From positions 119,536 to 183,535 of the forward strand of contig DLHS01000016.1 of assembly GCA_002483345.1 (NCBI GenBank): DNA of 64,000 nt, given 5' to 3'. The stretch is from Bacteroidetes bacterium UBA7662 (GTDB taxonomy: Bacteria; Bacteroidota; Bacteroidia; UBA7662). This document shows, piece by piece, positions 62,314 to 64,000 of the stretch (positions are counted from its first letter, which is position 1; each line of letters starts with the position of its first letter). Position numbers and translations under genes: made by a program. A model generated the notes under the pieces. That model was given only the letters and a program-made list of their open reading frames with translations. It was not told where the DNA came from and did no database searches.

Positions 62314-64000
62314 ATGCAACCCCATCGCTGGAGTTTTTCAACCGTAGGCGGCGTTAAACGGGTAAACCTCGAAAGTGGTGCCGACCTCGCCCATCTTGAC
62401 AATCTTGACCCCAAACTCTGGACCGCACTCAGTTGTCCTGTCCAGGGTCTGGAGATAGATGCAAGAACGCTTGAACTCATTGATACCGACCACGACGGAC
62501 AAATCCGTGTTCCGGAGATCCTGGCAGCCGTACGCTGGGTGCTTGGCATACTCCGCCATCCGGATGATCTGCTGAAGCAGGAAGAAAGCCTGCCGCTGGA
62601 CGCCATCGACCCGGACAAGGAAGCAGGGCAACAACTGCTTGCTTCCGCCCGCATCATAGCGCACAACCTGGGTCATAGCGCAGATCCAAGGCTCCATGTA
62701 GGGGAAACCAGCGATACAGCCCGCATTTTTGCCAATTCCAGGCTCAATGGTGACGGTATTATCACCCCTCAAAGCACAGATGATGCTGCTTTGCAACAGT
62801 TAGTCGGAGAAATCATGGCTACTGTTGGCAGTCAGACCGACAGAAGTGGTCAACCAGGCATCGGCATTGAACAGATAACGGCTTTTTTCGATGCTATTGA
62901 CAGCTGGCTCAACTGGTATGACCTCGGACAGGCAAGAACCGAAATCCTACTCCCTTATGGCTCCAAAACAGCAGAAGCCTGGACATTGCTTGGTCAATTG
63001 CGAACCCGTATAGATGATTACTTCCTGCGTTGCCGTTTGGCAGCCTACGACCCTGCAACAGCAGCTGCACTCAATCTTCAGACCGAGAGAGTAGCTGCAA
63101 TCAGTGCCCGGGAACTTACCGGGGCCCTTGATGAGATCGCGACCTATCCGCTTGCCCGGATTGAAGCAGGCAAACCACTTCCCCTGACTGCAAGCCTGAA
63201 CCCTGCCTGGGAAGCATCCATAGAACAATTTCGGCAGTTTTTTATCCCTGACGCCACACAACTGACTGAAATCGTTTGGGAAAACCTGAAAAAAAGCCTG
63301 GAGCCCTATGCAGACTGGATGGCTTCGAAAAGCGGGGAAAATGTAGAGAATCTGGGGGTGGATCGCCTGCGTGCCCTTCAGCAGGGGCCCCTGCGGAATG
63401 CGCTGGAGGCGCTGATTACCTCCGACCTTGAACTATCTGACGAAGCAGATTCTATTTTGCTGGTCGACCAACTGGTTCGGTATTATCGTGACTTATACCG
63501 CCTTCTGCAAAATTTCGTCACTTTTTACGATTTCTACGCGCCGGGAGAAAAGGCCATTTTTCAGGCGGGGACACTTTACATAGATCAACGCAGCACAGAA
63601 TTGTGCATGAAGGTACTCGATACCAGCAGGCACAATACCATGGTCGCGCAAAGTGGTATGTTCCTGCTCTATTGCCGTTGCACCCGCAAGGCCACGGGAG
63701 AAGAGCAGCTCATCGTTGCAGCCCTTACCAATGGCGACATTGACAATCTTGTAACCGGTCGAAATGCCCTCTTTTATGACCGTCATGGTCGAGACTGGGA
63801 CGCTACTGTTGTTCGGGTTGTTGAGAATCCCATCAGCATACGTCAGGCATTCTGGGCTCCTTACCGTAAGGTGTCCCGGTTCATTGAAACGCAGGTAAAT
63901 AAATTTGCTGCCGAACAAAACAACAAATCGGAAGCAAGCCTCACCGCAGGTGTAAACGCCACGGCGGCCGATGCACAGGCAGCTGCCCTGAACCCTGTTC
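62314..64000 (+). CDS. large conserved EF-hand-containing protein, 3' end beyond window
   Basis: An open frame of 562 codons runs off the window edge. ATG 62314 is the first start after an in-frame TAA. N-terminus MQPHRWSFSTVGGVKRVNLE, then LDPKLWTALSCPVQGLEID. A canonical EF-hand loop DTDHDGQIRVPE is at residues 57-68, with a second Asp/Asn-rich turn NSRLNGDGIIT near 140. It is largely helical after that and has no signal peptide in this part. It resembles large uncharacterised proteins of Bacteroidota that I know only as conserved hypotheticals; function unknown. The opposite-strand frames here are shadows. Confidence 0.8.
   Translation, partial: MQPHRWSFSTVGGVKRVNLESGADLAHLDNLDPKLWTALSCPVQGLEIDARTLELIDTDHDGQIRVPEILAAVRWVLGILRHPDDLLKQEESLPLDAIDPDKEAGQQLLASARIIAHNLGHSADPRLHVGETSDTARIFANSRLNGDGIITPQSTDDAALQQLVGEIMATVGSQTDRSGQPGIGIEQITAFFDAIDSWLNWYDLGQARTEILLPYGSKTAEAWTLLGQLRTRIDDYFLRCRLAAYDPATAAALNLQTERVAAISARELTGALDEIATYPLARIEAGKPLPLTASLNPAWEASIEQFRQFFIPDATQLTEIVWENLKKSLEPYADWMASKSGENVENLGVDRLRALQQGPLRNALEALITSDLELSDEADSILLVDQLVRYYRDLYRLLQNFVTFYDFYAPGEKAIFQAGTLYIDQRSTELCMKVLDTSRHNTMVAQSGMFLLYCRCTRKATGEEQLIVAALTNGDIDNLVTGRNALFYDRHGRDWDATVVRVVENPISIRQAFWAPYRKVSRFIETQVNKFAAEQNNKSEASLTAGVNATAADAQAAALNPV

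Noticed and set aside
62280..63918. Several minus-strand ORFs of 104-152 codons at the window end
   Set aside because: They lie opposite a continuous 562-codon plus-strand frame with an EF-hand and family-like N-terminus.

Overview
The window looks like a chromosomal segment of a Bacteroidota (Bacteroidetes) bacterium, GC close to 50%. Three things support this. Three secreted proteins end in type IX secretion (T9SS) sorting or CHU_C/FlgD-like domains. Several genes are preceded by the TAnnTTTG -7 box of this phylum. Families and gene orders are typical of the phylum (rpmH-rnpA-yidD-ctpA, Rho with a large disordered insert, 1129-residue IleS, TamB/Omp85 pair). I cannot place it below phylum with confidence.

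Layout: 0-9.3 kb (+) holds a glutathione peroxidase, then an operon of MMPL/RND exporter, ileS, a zinc-less DksA/TraR-like protein and lspA, then a cytosolic M61 peptidase. 9.3-11.7 kb (-) holds rho and a small membrane/barrel candidate. 11.7-15.1 kb (+) holds a TPR histidine kinase and serS. A four-helix-bundle (23S intervening-sequence protein family) gene lies inside long inverted repeats at 15.1-15.7 kb. 15.8-19.8 kb has two divergent T9SS cargo proteins. 19.9-28.6 kb is a Nudix hydrolase (+) followed by mostly minus-strand genes: PlsC-like acyltransferase, M28 and M61 peptidases, SlyD-like FKBP, a 220-bp purine/pyrimidine palindrome, tandem Usp, an SDR, a hypothetical, and an Arc/SPFH pair. 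28.7-32.9 kb is a two-component pair with an eight-PAS kinase. 33-34.1 kb has a thioesterase and an Rrf2 regulator. 34.1-41.4 kb is an Omp85/TamB operon. 41.5-45.1 kb has ferredoxin plus ferredoxin reductase, a zeta-toxin-like kinase with a tiny partner, a cytochrome-b5-like protein and asd. 45.2-53.8 kb has a lamin-tail secreted protein, an ArsR regulator, tsaB, an M28-PDZ peptidase, a TSUP permease, a C-terminal processing protease, yidD, rnpA and rpmH. 53.9-57.9 kb has an ArsR regulator, MBL-rhodanese and rhodanese (persulfide handling), a GNAT-ABM fusion and a PfkB kinase.

58.0-60.1 kb is a decay zone that starts at tRNA-Asn. It contains a second, broken tRNA-Asn copy carrying two perfect palindromes, a GIY-YIG nuclease gene with two frameshifts, an intact GNAT and a frameshifted VOC/PhnB-like gene. 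60.1-62.1 kb has a lipoprotein and a secreted protein with weak resemblance to the polymorphic-toxin type 23 domain. 62.3 kb to the window end is the 5' part of a large EF-hand-containing conserved protein, truncated by the window edge.

The most unusual theme is a set of structured repeats: inverted repeats whose arms carry 7- or 14-nt tandem units. Two of them abut the stop codon of the neighbouring gene. One encloses the four-helix-bundle ORF. A 14-nt unit has also been translated in frame inside ileS.
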